In this document: piece after piece, positions 42,436 through 50,299 of the stretch
Layout of the letters: every line of letters begins with the position of its first letter
How positions within the stretch are numbered: position 1 is the stretch's first letter
DNA from: Microbacterium sufflavum
Lineage (GTDB): Bacteria; Actinomycetota; Actinomycetes; Actinomycetales; Microbacteriaceae
Assembly: GCF_023091155.1 (NCBI RefSeq)
Contig: NZ_JAHWXK010000001.1
Coordinates: forward strand, 868,001 to 932,000
DNA: 64,000 nucleotides
Reading direction: 5' to 3'
The notes under the pieces: model-generated
Seen by the model: only the letters and a program-made list of their open reading frames with translations
The model's database searches: none
What the model was told of the DNA's origin: nothing
Program-made: the position numbers and the translations under genes

Positions 42436-43905
42436 ATGTCGAACCCCACCGGGTCGAACCGTCCGGCCACCACGACGCAGACGGGTACGCCCATCGCGAG
42501 CGACACCCACTCCCTCACGGTCGGTGCCGACGGCCCCACCGTGCTGCACGACCAGCACCTGGTCGAGAAGATCGCCTCGTTCAACCGCGAGCGGGTGCCG
42601 GAGCGCAACCCGCACGCCAAGGGCGGTGGCGCGTTCGGCGAGTTCGTCGTCACGGAGGACGTGTCGCAGTACACCAGGGCCGCGGTGTTCCAGCCCGGTG
42701 CCACGTCCGAGACGCTGATCCGCTTCTCCTCCGTCGCGGGCGAGCAGGGCTCCCCCGACACCTGGCGCGACGTGCGCGGCTTCTCGCTGCGGTTCTACAC
42801 GACCGAGGGCAACCTCGACATCGTGGGCAACAACACCCCCACGTTCTTCCTGCGCGACGCCATCAAGTTCCCCGACTTCATCCACTCGCAGAAGCGCCTG
42901 GGCGACTCCGGTCTGCGCGACGCCGACATGCAGTGGGACTTCTGGACGCTCTCGCCCGAGTCCGCCCACCAGGTCACGTACCTCATGGGCGACCGCGGGC
43001 TCCCCCGCAGCTGGCGCCACATGAACGGCTACGGCTCGCACACCTACTCGTGGGTGAACGCCGCGGGCGAGCTGTTCTGGGTGAAGTACCACTTCCTGGC
43101 GCACCAGGGTGTCGAGGCGATGAGCCCGGAGGAGGCAGAGAAGCTCGCCGGCACCGACGCCGACCACTACCGCCGCGACCTGTTCCAGTCGATCGCCCAG
43201 GGTGACTTCCCGAAGTGGGACCTGTACGTGCAGATCATGCCGTACGACGAGGCGAAGGACTACCGCTTCAACCCGTTCGACCTGACCAAGACGATCTCGA
43301 AGAAGGACTACCCGCGCATCAAGGTCGGCACGCTGACCCTGAACCGCAACCCGGAGAACTTCTTCGCGCAGATCGAGCAGGCGGGCTTCGCGCCCGGCAA
43401 CCAGGTGCCCGGCACGGGCATCTCCCCCGACAAGATGCTGATGGGCCGCATCTTCGCGTACCCCGACGCGCAGCGTCACCGCATCGGCGCGAACTACAAC
43501 CAGCTGCCGGTCAACCAGCCGCACGCGGCCGAGGTGCGCAACTACCAGCACGAGGGCTCGATGCGGTATCAGTACAACGACGCCGCGCACCGCACCTACC
43601 AGCCGAACTCGTTCGGCCCCGCCGGCGGCCCCGAGGCCGACCCGGCGAAGGGTGTCGAGGCGAACTGGGCGGCCGACGGCGAGCTGACGCGCTCCGCGGC
43701 GACCCTGCACGCCGAGGACGACGACTTCGGCCAGGCCGGCACGCTCTACCGCGAGGTGTTCGACGGGGAGCAGCGCGCCCGCTTCCTGGAGACGCTGACC
43801 GGCCAGGGCCGCTCGATCACGATCGACGCGATCCGCGAGCGCTTCTTCCAGTACTGGACGAACGTGGACGCCGAGCTCGGCGCCGCGCTCCGCGACCGGG
43901 TCTGA
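42436..43905 (+). CDS. katA: Monofunctional haem catalase
   Basis: Clade 3-sized catalase of 489 residues that dismutates hydrogen peroxide. Distal His60 lies in [13 protein letters not shown] (the usual VVHAKG is altered in its first two residues), distal Asn in [12 protein letters not shown], and the haem-ligand Tyr in [17 protein letters not shown]. The SQKR and [11 protein letters not shown] regions are typical. It is cytoplasmic. AAGGAGA precedes the ATG. Expression is probably controlled by the adjacent Fur-type repressor. Confidence 0.95.
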   Translation: MSNPTGSNRPATTTQTGTPIASDTHSLTVGADGPTVLHDQHLVEKIASFNRERVPERNPHAKGGGAFGEFVVTEDVSQYTRAAVFQPGATSETLIRFSSVAGEQGSPDTWRDVRGFSLRFYTTEGNLDIVGNNTPTFFLRDAIKFPDFIHSQKRLGDSGLRDADMQWDFWTLSPESAHQVTYLMGDRGLPRSWRHMNGYGSHTYSWVNAAGELFWVKYHFLAHQGVEAMSPEEAEKLAGTDADHYRRDLFQSIAQGDFPKWDLYVQIMPYDEAKDYRFNPFDLTKTISKKDYPRIKVGTLTLNRNPENFFAQIEQAGFAPGNQVPGTGISPDKMLMGRIFAYPDAQRHRIGANYNQLPVNQPHAAEVRNYQHEGSMRYQYNDAAHRTYQPNSFGPAGGPEADPAKGVEANWAADGELTRSAATLHAEDDDFGQAGTLYREVFDGEQRARFLETLTGQGRSITIDAIRERFFQYWTNVDAELGAALRDRV

Positions 43906-43912
43906 CCCGGGT

Positions 43913-43949
43913 CGGCGCCCCTCCCTCCGTCATCCGGGGAGGGGCGCCG
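43913..43949 (+). terminator. Terminator of katA
   Basis: The 13-base arms CGGCGCCCCTCCC and GGGAGGGGCGCCG are perfectly paired around an 11-base loop. A second, bulged hairpin (GACGAAC ... GTTCGTC, about 43961-44008) follows before the next gene. Confidence 0.7.
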
Positions 43950-44051
43950 CCGGCGGGGACCCCGACGAACGCCCCCTTCTGCACCGTGCCCGCAGGAGGG
44001 GGTTCGTCGCCGGTGCGGCCGTTGCCGCGCGAGAGGGAGCAGGATGGAGGG

Positions 44052-44852
44052 GTGGCCGTTCCCCTCTCCGACCTGACCGCGATGCCCGCTCCCCAGCACG
44101 TGTACGCCCCCGACGGCACCCGGCTGGCGACCTACACGTGGGGTGAGCTCGATGCCCCGGTCGTGGTGGCGGTGCACGGCTTCGCGTCGAGCGCGCGCGA
44201 CAACTGGGTGCTCACGGGCTGGGTGCGCGAGCTCACCGCGGCCGGCTACCGCGTGCTGGCTCTGGACCAGCGGGGGCACGGCCAGAGCGACAAGCCGCAC
44301 GAGGCCGACGCCTACGCGATCCGCGCCCTGGCGACCGACGTGGAGACGGTGATGGACACCTACCTCGTCGACGACGCCTTCTACCTGGGCTACTCGCTGG
44401 GTGCGCGCGTCGGCTGGGAGGTCGTGCGGGAGCTCCCGCACCGGATCGGCCGGGCGGTGCTCGGAGGGGTTCCCGACGGCATCCCCCTGGCCCGGCTCGA
44501 CCTGGACGAGGTGCGGGCGTATCTCGCCGACGGCACGCCGGTGACCGACCGCACCACCCAGAACTACATCGCCCTGACCGAGCGCGTGCCCGGCAACGAC
44601 CTGCGGGCCCTGGTCGCGCTTGCGGAGGGGCTGCGCGGCTCCGGCACGATCGACCCCGACCCGGCCGACGCCCCGACCCGGCCGATCCTGTTCGCGACCG
44701 GGTCGAAAGACGCGATCATCGAGGGCTCGCGGGCGCTGGCGGCCGCGGCCCCCGACGGCCGGTTCGTGGAGATCCCGAACCGGCATCACTTCAACGCGCC
44801 GGGCTCGCGCGACTTCAAGGAAGCCGCGCTCGCCTTCTTCGCCGAAGGCTGA
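44052..44852 (+). CDS. Alpha/beta-fold hydrolase
   Basis: The 266-residue single-domain hydrolase has the oxyanion HGF in VAVHGFASSARDNW, the nucleophile elbow GYSLGA (Ser), acid Asp in LFATGSKD, and base His near the end in NRHHFNAPG. The LDQRGHGQSDKP loop is typical of haloperoxidase/esterase-like members. The substrate is unknown. The GTG start lies after GGATGGAG. It converges with msrA across six bases. Confidence 0.82.
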   Translation: MAVPLSDLTAMPAPQHVYAPDGTRLATYTWGELDAPVVVAVHGFASSARDNWVLTGWVRELTAAGYRVLALDQRGHGQSDKPHEADAYAIRALATDVETVMDTYLVDDAFYLGYSLGARVGWEVVRELPHRIGRAVLGGVPDGIPLARLDLDEVRAYLADGTPVTDRTTQNYIALTERVPGNDLRALVALAEGLRGSGTIDPDPADAPTRPILFATGSKDAIIEGSRALAAAAPDGRFVEIPNRHHFNAPGSRDFKEAALAFFAEG

Positions 44853-44858
44853 CCGCGG

Positions 44859-45404
44859 TCAGCTCGCGGTGGCGTCCTCACGCTTCGGCAGCACCCAGCC
44901 CGCGCGCGGGAAGTGGCACGTGTAGCCGTTCGGGTACTTGATCAGGTAGTCCTGGTGCTCCTCCTCGGCCTGCCAGAACGGCCCGGCGGGCTCGATGGTG
45001 GTGACGGCCTTCGCCGGCCACAGCCCGGAGGCGTCGACGTCGGCGATCGTGTCGCGCGCGACCTGCTCCTGCTCGGGGGTGAGCGGGAAGATCGCGGAGC
45101 GGTAGCTCGACCCGATGTCGTTGCCCTGACGGTTCAGCGTCGACGGGTCGTGGATCTGGAAGAAGAACGCGAGGATGTCGCGGTAGGTCGTCTGGGTCGG
45201 GTCGAACACGATCTCGACCGCCTCCGCGTGACCGGGGTGGTTGCGGTAGGTGGCGTGGTCGTTCTCGCCACCGGTGTAGCCCACGCGGGTGTCGAGCACC
45301 CCGGGCTGGCGGCGGATCAGGTCTTCCATGCCCCAGAAGCAGCCGCCCGCCAGCACGGCGGTCTCGGTCCCGGGGGTGCGGGTGATGGTTCCGGTGTCGG
45401 TCAT
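44859..45404 (-). CDS. msrA: Peptide methionine sulfoxide reductase MsrA
   Basis: The 181-residue enzyme reduces methionine-S-sulfoxide. The catalytic Cys22 is in [10 protein letters not shown], and [14 protein letters not shown] and [16 protein letters not shown] are typical. The C-terminal [10 protein letters not shown] carries a second Cys that could act as resolving cysteine. Its ATG overlaps the msrB stop by four bases, so the two stereospecific repair enzymes are coupled. Confidence 0.93.
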   Translation of the reverse strand: MTDTGTITRTPGTETAVLAGGCFWGMEDLIRRQPGVLDTRVGYTGGENDHATYRNHPGHAEAVEIVFDPTQTTYRDILAFFFQIHDPSTLNRQGNDIGSSYRSAIFPLTPEQEQVARDTIADVDASGLWPAKAVTTIEPAGPFWQAEEEHQDYLIKYPNGYTCHFPRAGWVLPKREDATAS

Positions 45405-45895
45405 GACTGCTCCTCAGCGGTGTCGGGGGTGTCGGGTGTCGTGGTGGGGTCCGCGGCGAAGAGGCGGCTGTAGCGACCGTACCCCTCCTCCTCCAGCCTG
45501 TCAGCCGGGATGAAGCGCAGGGCCGCGGAGTTCATGCAGTAGCGCAGGCCGCCCTCGGCCGCCGGTCCGTCGTCGAACACGTGACCCAGGTGGCTGTCGG
45601 CTCCGGTCGAGCGGGCCTCGGTGCGGGTCATCCACAGCGTTCGGTCGGTCTTGGTGGTCACGGCCTCGGCGTCGATCGGGCGCGTGAAGCTCGGCCAGCC
45701 GGTGCCGCTGTCGTACTTGTCGCGGGACGAGAACAGCGGCTGCCCGGAGACCACGTCGACGTAGATGCCGTCGTCGTGGGTGTTCCAGTAGGCGTTGCGG
45801 AAGGGCGGCTCGGTGGCGTCCTGCTGCGTCACCTCGTACTGCAGGTTCGTCAGGGCGCTGACCGCCTCGGGGGTCTTGCCGTAGTCGTTCGACAT
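45401..45895 (-). CDS. msrB: Peptide methionine sulfoxide reductase MsrB
   Basis: The 164-residue enzyme reduces methionine-R-sulfoxide. The catalytic Cys120 lies in [36 protein letters not shown] and [11 protein letters not shown] are signature segments. The two zinc-binding CxxC pairs of many MsrB proteins are absent, so this is a zinc-free form. The start is placed at [10 protein letters not shown] after AAGGAG. An upstream in-frame ATG would add 13 residues. The Thr/Pro-rich tail ([13 protein letters not shown]) is extra to the family. Confidence 0.92.
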   Translation of the reverse strand: MSNDYGKTPEAVSALTNLQYEVTQQDATEPPFRNAYWNTHDDGIYVDVVSGQPLFSSRDKYDSGTGWPSFTRPIDAEAVTTKTDRTLWMTRTEARSTGADSHLGHVFDDGPAAEGGLRYCMNSAALRFIPADRLEEEGYGRYSRLFAADPTTTPDTPDTAEEQS

Positions 45896-46003
45896 GAGTG
45901 GCTCCTTGTCCGGCGCCGCTGGCTGCGGCGTCATAGAGGAGAACCCGTACCGTCCCCGTTTCGGTCCCGCGGGGCTGGGAGCGGGCTGTGAGTTTTCGAC
46001 GGC

Positions 46004-46924
46004 TCAGGCGGAGGCGCGCACGAGGTCCAGGTTCGCGGAGGCGGTGCGGAGGATGTCGGCGACCGTGCGGTCGTCGGGGCGGCGCGCGACCTTCAGGCCG
46101 AGCCACGCGACGTCGCCGGCGGCGGTGAGGGCCGCCGCGACGTGGGCGCGGTCGAGCAGAGAGCGCGACGCGGGGTGGGTCTCCGCGATCGGGAGGTGCG
46201 CGTCGATCCACGGGTAGCCGTAGGGGCTCTCCACGGGGGCGGCGCCGGAGAGGGCGAGCCCGGTCAGCAGGCCGGACGCCGCGGCGTCGGCGATCTGCGC
46301 GGTGACCGCGTCGGCATCGCGGAGCTCGATCGCGGAGCGCCCCCAGTTCAGCCACAGCCCCACCGGGACGTCGGCGAGGCGGATCGCGGCGATCTCGTCC
46401 GCGAGGGGCAGGAACCCCTTCTCGGGCGTCCGGTCCGGCACGTGCGCGTCGCAGTGTTCGATCGCCAGGACGGCTCCGGACCAGTCGAGCGCGGTCACCT
46501 CGTCGAGCGACCGGGCGAGGGCGGCGGCGTCTCCGGTCGCGCGCGGCGCGGTGTGCAGCGTGACCACCGCCACGTGGGCGGCGCTCTCGTCGCGGAGCCG
46601 GACGACGTCGGCGGCCACCCGGCGCAGATCGGCGACCGCGGCCGCGCGGCCCTCGGCGTCGGGCGACGCGAGACCGTAGCGGGGGTCCTCCCCCACGCGG
46701 CGCATCACGAACGGCACGGGCGTGACCGCGAGCGGCACCCCGGGCACGTGCGCGAGGAACCAGTCGTCGTCGTGCGGGTGGAGGCCGCCCATCCACGGCA
46801 CCTCGAGCCCCGCGACCCCGGGAAGGGCGCAGAGCGCCGGCAGCAGCTCGGCCTCCAGCGCCGGATCCCACTGGGCGTGGGCGGGCGAGAGCGGGTAGGC
46901 GCTGACGAGCAGCGGTGCGGTCAC
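46004..46924 (-). CDS. DUF4862-type protein in the sialic acid operon
   Basis: The 306-residue protein looks like a TIM-barrel of the xylose-isomerase/AP-endonuclease-like type (DUF4862). It has LLVSAYPLSPA at the start, PWMGGLHPHDDDWFLA, LAIEHCDAH and LWLNWGRSAIELRD. His and Glu/Asp residues at strand ends (EHCDAH) suggest a metal site. The function is unknown. Its GTG overlaps the nanE stop (GTGA) and it is the last gene of the nan operon, so a step in sialic acid handling, such as isomerisation or epimerisation of a sialic acid variant, is a reasonable inference. No biochemical role is established from the sequence. Confidence 0.75.
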   Translation of the reverse strand: MTAPLLVSAYPLSPAHAQWDPALEAELLPALCALPGVAGLEVPWMGGLHPHDDDWFLAHVPGVPLAVTPVPFVMRRVGEDPRYGLASPDAEGRAAAVADLRRVAADVVRLRDESAAHVAVVTLHTAPRATGDAAALARSLDEVTALDWSGAVLAIEHCDAHVPDRTPEKGFLPLADEIAAIRLADVPVGLWLNWGRSAIELRDADAVTAQIADAAASGLLTGLALSGAAPVESPYGYPWIDAHLPIAETHPASRSLLDRAHVAAALTAAGDVAWLGLKVARRPDDRTVADILRTASANLDLVRASA

Positions 46925-47607
46925 GCCCTGGCCTCCGCGATGCCGTCGACGAACCACGACGTGAGGGTGGACGGGTGCGTGATCGCGGTGCCCACGCACA
47001 CGGAGGCGGCACCGGCGCGGAGGGCCGCGGCGGCGTGCTCCGGGCGGTGGACGCGGCCCTCCGCCACGATCGGACGGGTGCAGCGCCCGGCGATCAGCTC
47101 GATCAGCTCCAGGTCGGGCCCGTCGGTCTTCGGCCGCTCGCCCGTGTACCCGGAGAGCGTGGTGCCGAGCAGGTCCGCCCCCGCCTCCTCCGCGGCGACC
47201 GCGTCGTCGAGCGAGCCGCAGTCGGCCATGATCAGCGCGTCGGTGTGGGCGCGGAGCCCGGCGATCGTCTGCGCGAGCGTGAGGCCGTCCGGCCGCGGTC
47301 GACGGGTGCCGTCGATCGCGACGATGTCGGCCCCGGCATCCGCCACGGCCTGCGCGTGTGCCAGGGTCGGGGTGATGAAGACGTCGGACTCGCCGTCCTT
47401 CCACAGGCCGACGACCGGCACCGGGAGGTCGGCGACCGCGCGGATGTCGTCGATGCCCTGCACCCGGATGCCCGCAGCACCGCCGGCGAGGGCGGCCGCG
47501 GCGACCTGCGCCATGGTGCGCGGGTCGCGCATGGCCTCGCCGGGGTAGGCCTGGCACGAGACGATCAGGCCGCCGCGCAGCCGGTCGATGGTGTCGGTGA
47601 ATCTCAT
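46921..47607 (-). CDS. nanE: N-acylmannosamine-6-phosphate 2-epimerase
   Basis: The 228-residue TIM-barrel epimerase converts ManNAc-6-P to GlcNAc-6-P. Characteristic segments are GGLIVSCQAYPGEAMRDP at the N-terminus, GIRVQGIDDI, VGLWKDG, VAIDGTRRPRP, IMADCGSLDDA and VAEGRVH. Lys in LWKDG is in the expected catalytic position. The ATG overlaps the nanK stop by four bases. The product enters the amino sugar pathway, but nagA and nagB are not in this window. Confidence 0.93.
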   Translation of the reverse strand: MRFTDTIDRLRGGLIVSCQAYPGEAMRDPRTMAQVAAAALAGGAAGIRVQGIDDIRAVADLPVPVVGLWKDGESDVFITPTLAHAQAVADAGADIVAIDGTRRPRPDGLTLAQTIAGLRAHTDALIMADCGSLDDAVAAEEAGADLLGTTLSGYTGERPKTDGPDLELIELIAGRCTRPIVAEGRVHRPEHAAAALRAGAASVCVGTAITHPSTLTSWFVDGIAEARA

Positions 47608-48536
47608 GAGTTCCTCCAGGCCGATGCGGCGGCTCCCCGCAGCGGTGCGTCATCGCCGAGCGCACCCGGCAGGATCGGGGTGGACTGCAGCGCGTCGATG
47701 GCCTCGGCGCGGTACGCGGCGCGCATCGGACCCCACCACGCCTCGCCGATGTTCGGCACGCCCCCGGTGACGACGAAGCGCTCCGGGTCGAGGATCGTGG
47801 CGGCACCCGCGAGCGCACGGCCCACGGCGGCCGCGGACTCCTCGAGCGCGCGCCGGGCCACGGGGTCTCCGGCGGCGGCCGCGGTCGCGACACCGCGGGC
47901 GTCGCGGATCGTGGGGTCGCCACCGAGCGACAGGAAGTGCCGGTGCATGCCGATGCCGGAGCCGATCGCCTCCAGGTGACCGCGGCGACCGCAGGGGCAG
48001 CGCAGATGCTCGGCCCCGGGTGTCGGGAGGTGCGCGATCTCGCCCGCCACGTGATGGGCGCCGCGCGCCGCGCGGCCGTCGAGGATCAGCCCGGCGCCGA
48101 CGCCCGTGCCGACCGCGACGATCAGGGCGCTCGCGGCCCCGGACGCCGCGCCGTGGCGGTGCTCCCCGGCGGCATGGGCGTCGACGTCGTTCTGCACGGC
48201 GACCACGGCGTCGGGCTGCAGCCGCGGACCGAGGGCCGCGCGCACGAGGGCGGCGAGCGGGGTGCCCGGCCAGTCGGCGAACGTGTCGGTGGCCGACACG
48301 ATGGTGCCCGTCGACGCGTCGACGACCCCGGCCGTGCCGATGCCGACACCCGCGAGCGTCGTGCCATCGGGGAGCAGCCGCTCGGCCAGCGCGGCCACGG
48401 TCGCGACGACCGCGGCCGGCCCCTCGGCGGCGGGCGTGGGGGCCACCTCGGTGCGCAGCAGCACGTCCGAACGGTCGGCGACCGCCGCGGCCGTCTTGGT
48501 GCCGCCGATGTCGACGGCGAGGACGACCTCGCCCAT
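47604..48536 (-). CDS. nanK: N-acetylmannosamine kinase (ROK family)
   Basis: The 310-residue ROK-family sugar kinase phosphorylates ManNAc to ManNAc-6-P. The ATP phosphate loop is AVDIGGTKTAAAVAD, catalytic Asp lies in QNDVDAHA, and the zinc motif reads CPCGRRGHLEAIGSG. The family usually has CxCGxxGC; the third cysteine is His here, which could still ligate zinc. The ATG shares one base with the nanA stop (TGATG). ROK kinases are not always specific, so assignment rests on the operon. Confidence 0.88.
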   Translation of the reverse strand: MGEVVLAVDIGGTKTAAAVADRSDVLLRTEVAPTPAAEGPAAVVATVAALAERLLPDGTTLAGVGIGTAGVVDASTGTIVSATDTFADWPGTPLAALVRAALGPRLQPDAVVAVQNDVDAHAAGEHRHGAASGAASALIVAVGTGVGAGLILDGRAARGAHHVAGEIAHLPTPGAEHLRCPCGRRGHLEAIGSGIGMHRHFLSLGGDPTIRDARGVATAAAAGDPVARRALEESAAAVGRALAGAATILDPERFVVTGGVPNIGEAWWGPMRAAYRAEAIDALQSTPILPGALGDDAPLRGAAASAWRNS

Positions 48537-49480
48537 CACACCGCGACCGGGAGCAGCCCGAGCTCGTCGAGGATGGCGCGGATGCCGGCGACCGCGTCGG
48601 CGTCGAGCGCCTGCACCGTGTCGGCCATGGTCGCGTGGTCGATGATGCCGCGGGCGTGCATGGCCGCCTTGAACGCGCCGACCCCGGTCGCGTCGCCGGA
48701 GAGGCCCCGCGGCTGGAACACGATGTCGAACAGGCGGTTGATGCGCTCCTGCTCGGCGCGGGCGGCCGTCCAGTCGCCCTGCTGCGCGGCGTTCCACAGG
48801 CGCACGTAGCCCGCAGCCTCGACGTTCGCGAGGCCCGGGACCACGCCGGCCGCGCCGACCAGGGCCATCGCGTCGACCACGACCTCGTGCCCGGTGAGCA
48901 GCTGCAGCGGGCGGCCGGCCGCCTCGTTCGCGGCGACCAGGCGGCGGAACGACACGTCGTCGCCCGAGGAGTCCTTCACACCCTGGATCACGCCCTCGGT
49001 GCCCAGCTGCACGAGCAGGTCGACCCCGAGCTTCGTGTGCACCCGGACGGGTACGTCATAGGCCCACAGCGGGGCGTCGATCGCGGCGGCGATGGTGCGG
49101 AAGTGGTCGGCGACCTCGGCGGCCGAGTTGAGCGTGTACAGCGGGGCGGTGGTGACGATGGCCTGCGCACCCGCCTCGACCAGGCGGCGGGCGGTCTCGA
49201 TGATGCGCGGGGCGGTCAGCTCGATGGCGCCCGCGATCACCGGCACCCGGCCGGCGTTCGCGGCGACGATCGTGCGCAGCAGCTCGACGCGCTGGTCGTC
49301 GGTGAAGTACGCGGTCTCCCCGGTCGAGCCGAGCGCGAAGAGGCCGGAGACGCCCTCGTCGATCAGCCGTTCGACCAGCCGGGTGAGGGAGGCGTGGTCG
49401 ATCGTGCCGTCCGGCAGGAGCGGGGTGGCGACGGGAGGGACGACGCCGGAGAACGAAGGGGCGGGGGAAGCAGAGGACAT
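48536..49480 (-). CDS. nanA: N-acetylneuraminate lyase / DapA-family aldolase
   Basis: The 314-residue class I aldolase of the DHDPS/NAL family splits N-acetylneuraminate into ManNAc and pyruvate. The Schiff-base Lys169 is in GVIQGVKDSSGDD, the tyrosine is Tyr141 in WAYDVPVRVH, and the pyruvate-binding loop is GSTGETAYF (51-59). The general shape is closer to actinobacterial NanA/DapA-like aldolases than to the E. coli enzyme. Neighbouring nanK and nanE support the sialic acid role over dihydrodipicolinate synthesis. Confidence 0.88.
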   Translation of the reverse strand: MSSASPAPSFSGVVPPVATPLLPDGTIDHASLTRLVERLIDEGVSGLFALGSTGETAYFTDDQRVELLRTIVAANAGRVPVIAGAIELTAPRIIETARRLVEAGAQAIVTTAPLYTLNSAAEVADHFRTIAAAIDAPLWAYDVPVRVHTKLGVDLLVQLGTEGVIQGVKDSSGDDVSFRRLVAANEAAGRPLQLLTGHEVVVDAMALVGAAGVVPGLANVEAAGYVRLWNAAQQGDWTAARAEQERINRLFDIVFQPRGLSGDATGVGAFKAAMHARGIIDHATMADTVQALDADAVAGIRAILDELGLLPVAV

Positions 49481-49498
49481 GTGTGTGTTCCGGTCGTT

Positions 49499-50299
49499 TC
49501 AGTGGTGGGGTTCGAGCAGCGAGGGCGCGGCGCCCAGCAGCGTTCTGGTGTAGGGATCGGCGGGATCGTCGAACACGCGGGCCGCGTCGCCGAACTCGAC
49601 GACCTTCCCCCTGTTCATCACGGCGATCTCGTCGGAGAGGTAGCGCACGGTCTGGATGTCGTGGGAGATGAAGACCATGCCGAGGCCGAGCTGCTCCTTC
49701 AGGTCGGTGAGCAGGTTCAGGATCTGCGCGCGCACCGACACGTCGAGCGCGGAGGTGGGCTCGTCCGCGACGATCACCTGCGGGTCGAGCACCAGCGCAC
49801 GGGCGATCGCGACGCGCTGCCGCTGCCCGCCCGAGAGCTGGCTGGGCAGGGCGTCGAGCGCGGAGGCGGGGAGCCCGACGAGCCCGACCAGGTCGCGCAC
49901 CTTCCGCGACCGGGTCGCGGCGGTGCCGAGGCGGTGGACCTGCAGCGGGTCGAGCAGCGCGTCGCGCACCGTCATGCGGGCGTTCAGCGCGGTCGCGGGG
50001 TCTTGGAACACCACCGAGAGGATGCGTCCGAGGCGCTTGCGCACGGCGGGGGTGAACGAGCGCACGGGCTCGCCGTCGAACACGACCTGCCCGCTGGTGG
50101 GCTTCTCGAGTCCGATCAGCACCTTGGCCGAGGTCGACTTGCCCGATCCGGACTCGCCCACGATGCCGAGGGTCTGGCCGCGGCGCACCGTGAGGGAGAC
50201 GCCGTCGAGCGCGTCGACGTAGCGGGGCCGGAACAGCGATGACGCCCGGGTCTTGTAGCGGACGTGCACGTCCTGCAGCTGGATGACGGGGTCGCTCAT
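49499..50299 (-). CDS. Oligopeptide-type ABC transporter ATPase of the sialic acid operon
   Basis: The 266-residue DppF/OppF-type ATPase has Walker [10 protein letters not shown], signature LSGGQRQRV, Walker [10 protein letters not shown] and H-loop ISHDI. It powers import together with the ATPase domain fused to the permease gene upstream. The ATG overlaps that gene's stop (ATGA). By order and type, the system corresponds to the Sat/SiaEFGI-like sialic acid ABC transporters of Haemophilus ducreyi and Corynebacterium. Confidence 0.88.
   Translation of the reverse strand: MSDPVIQLQDVHVRYKTRASSLFRPRYVDALDGVSLTVRRGQTLGIVGESGSGKSTSAKVLIGLEKPTSGQVVFDGEPVRSFTPAVRKRLGRILSVVFQDPATALNARMTVRDALLDPLQVHRLGTAATRSRKVRDLVGLVGLPASALDALPSQLSGGQRQRVAIARALVLDPQVIVADEPTSALDVSVRAQILNLLTDLKEQLGLGMVFISHDIQTVRYLSDEIAVMNRGKVVEFGDAARVFDDPADPYTRTLLGAAPSLLEPHH

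Noticed and set aside
48536..49480. dapA (dihydrodipicolinate synthase) for lysine synthesis
   Set aside because: The fold cannot distinguish the two, but the gene is embedded and overlapped in an operon with nanK and nanE, so sialic acid lyase is favoured.
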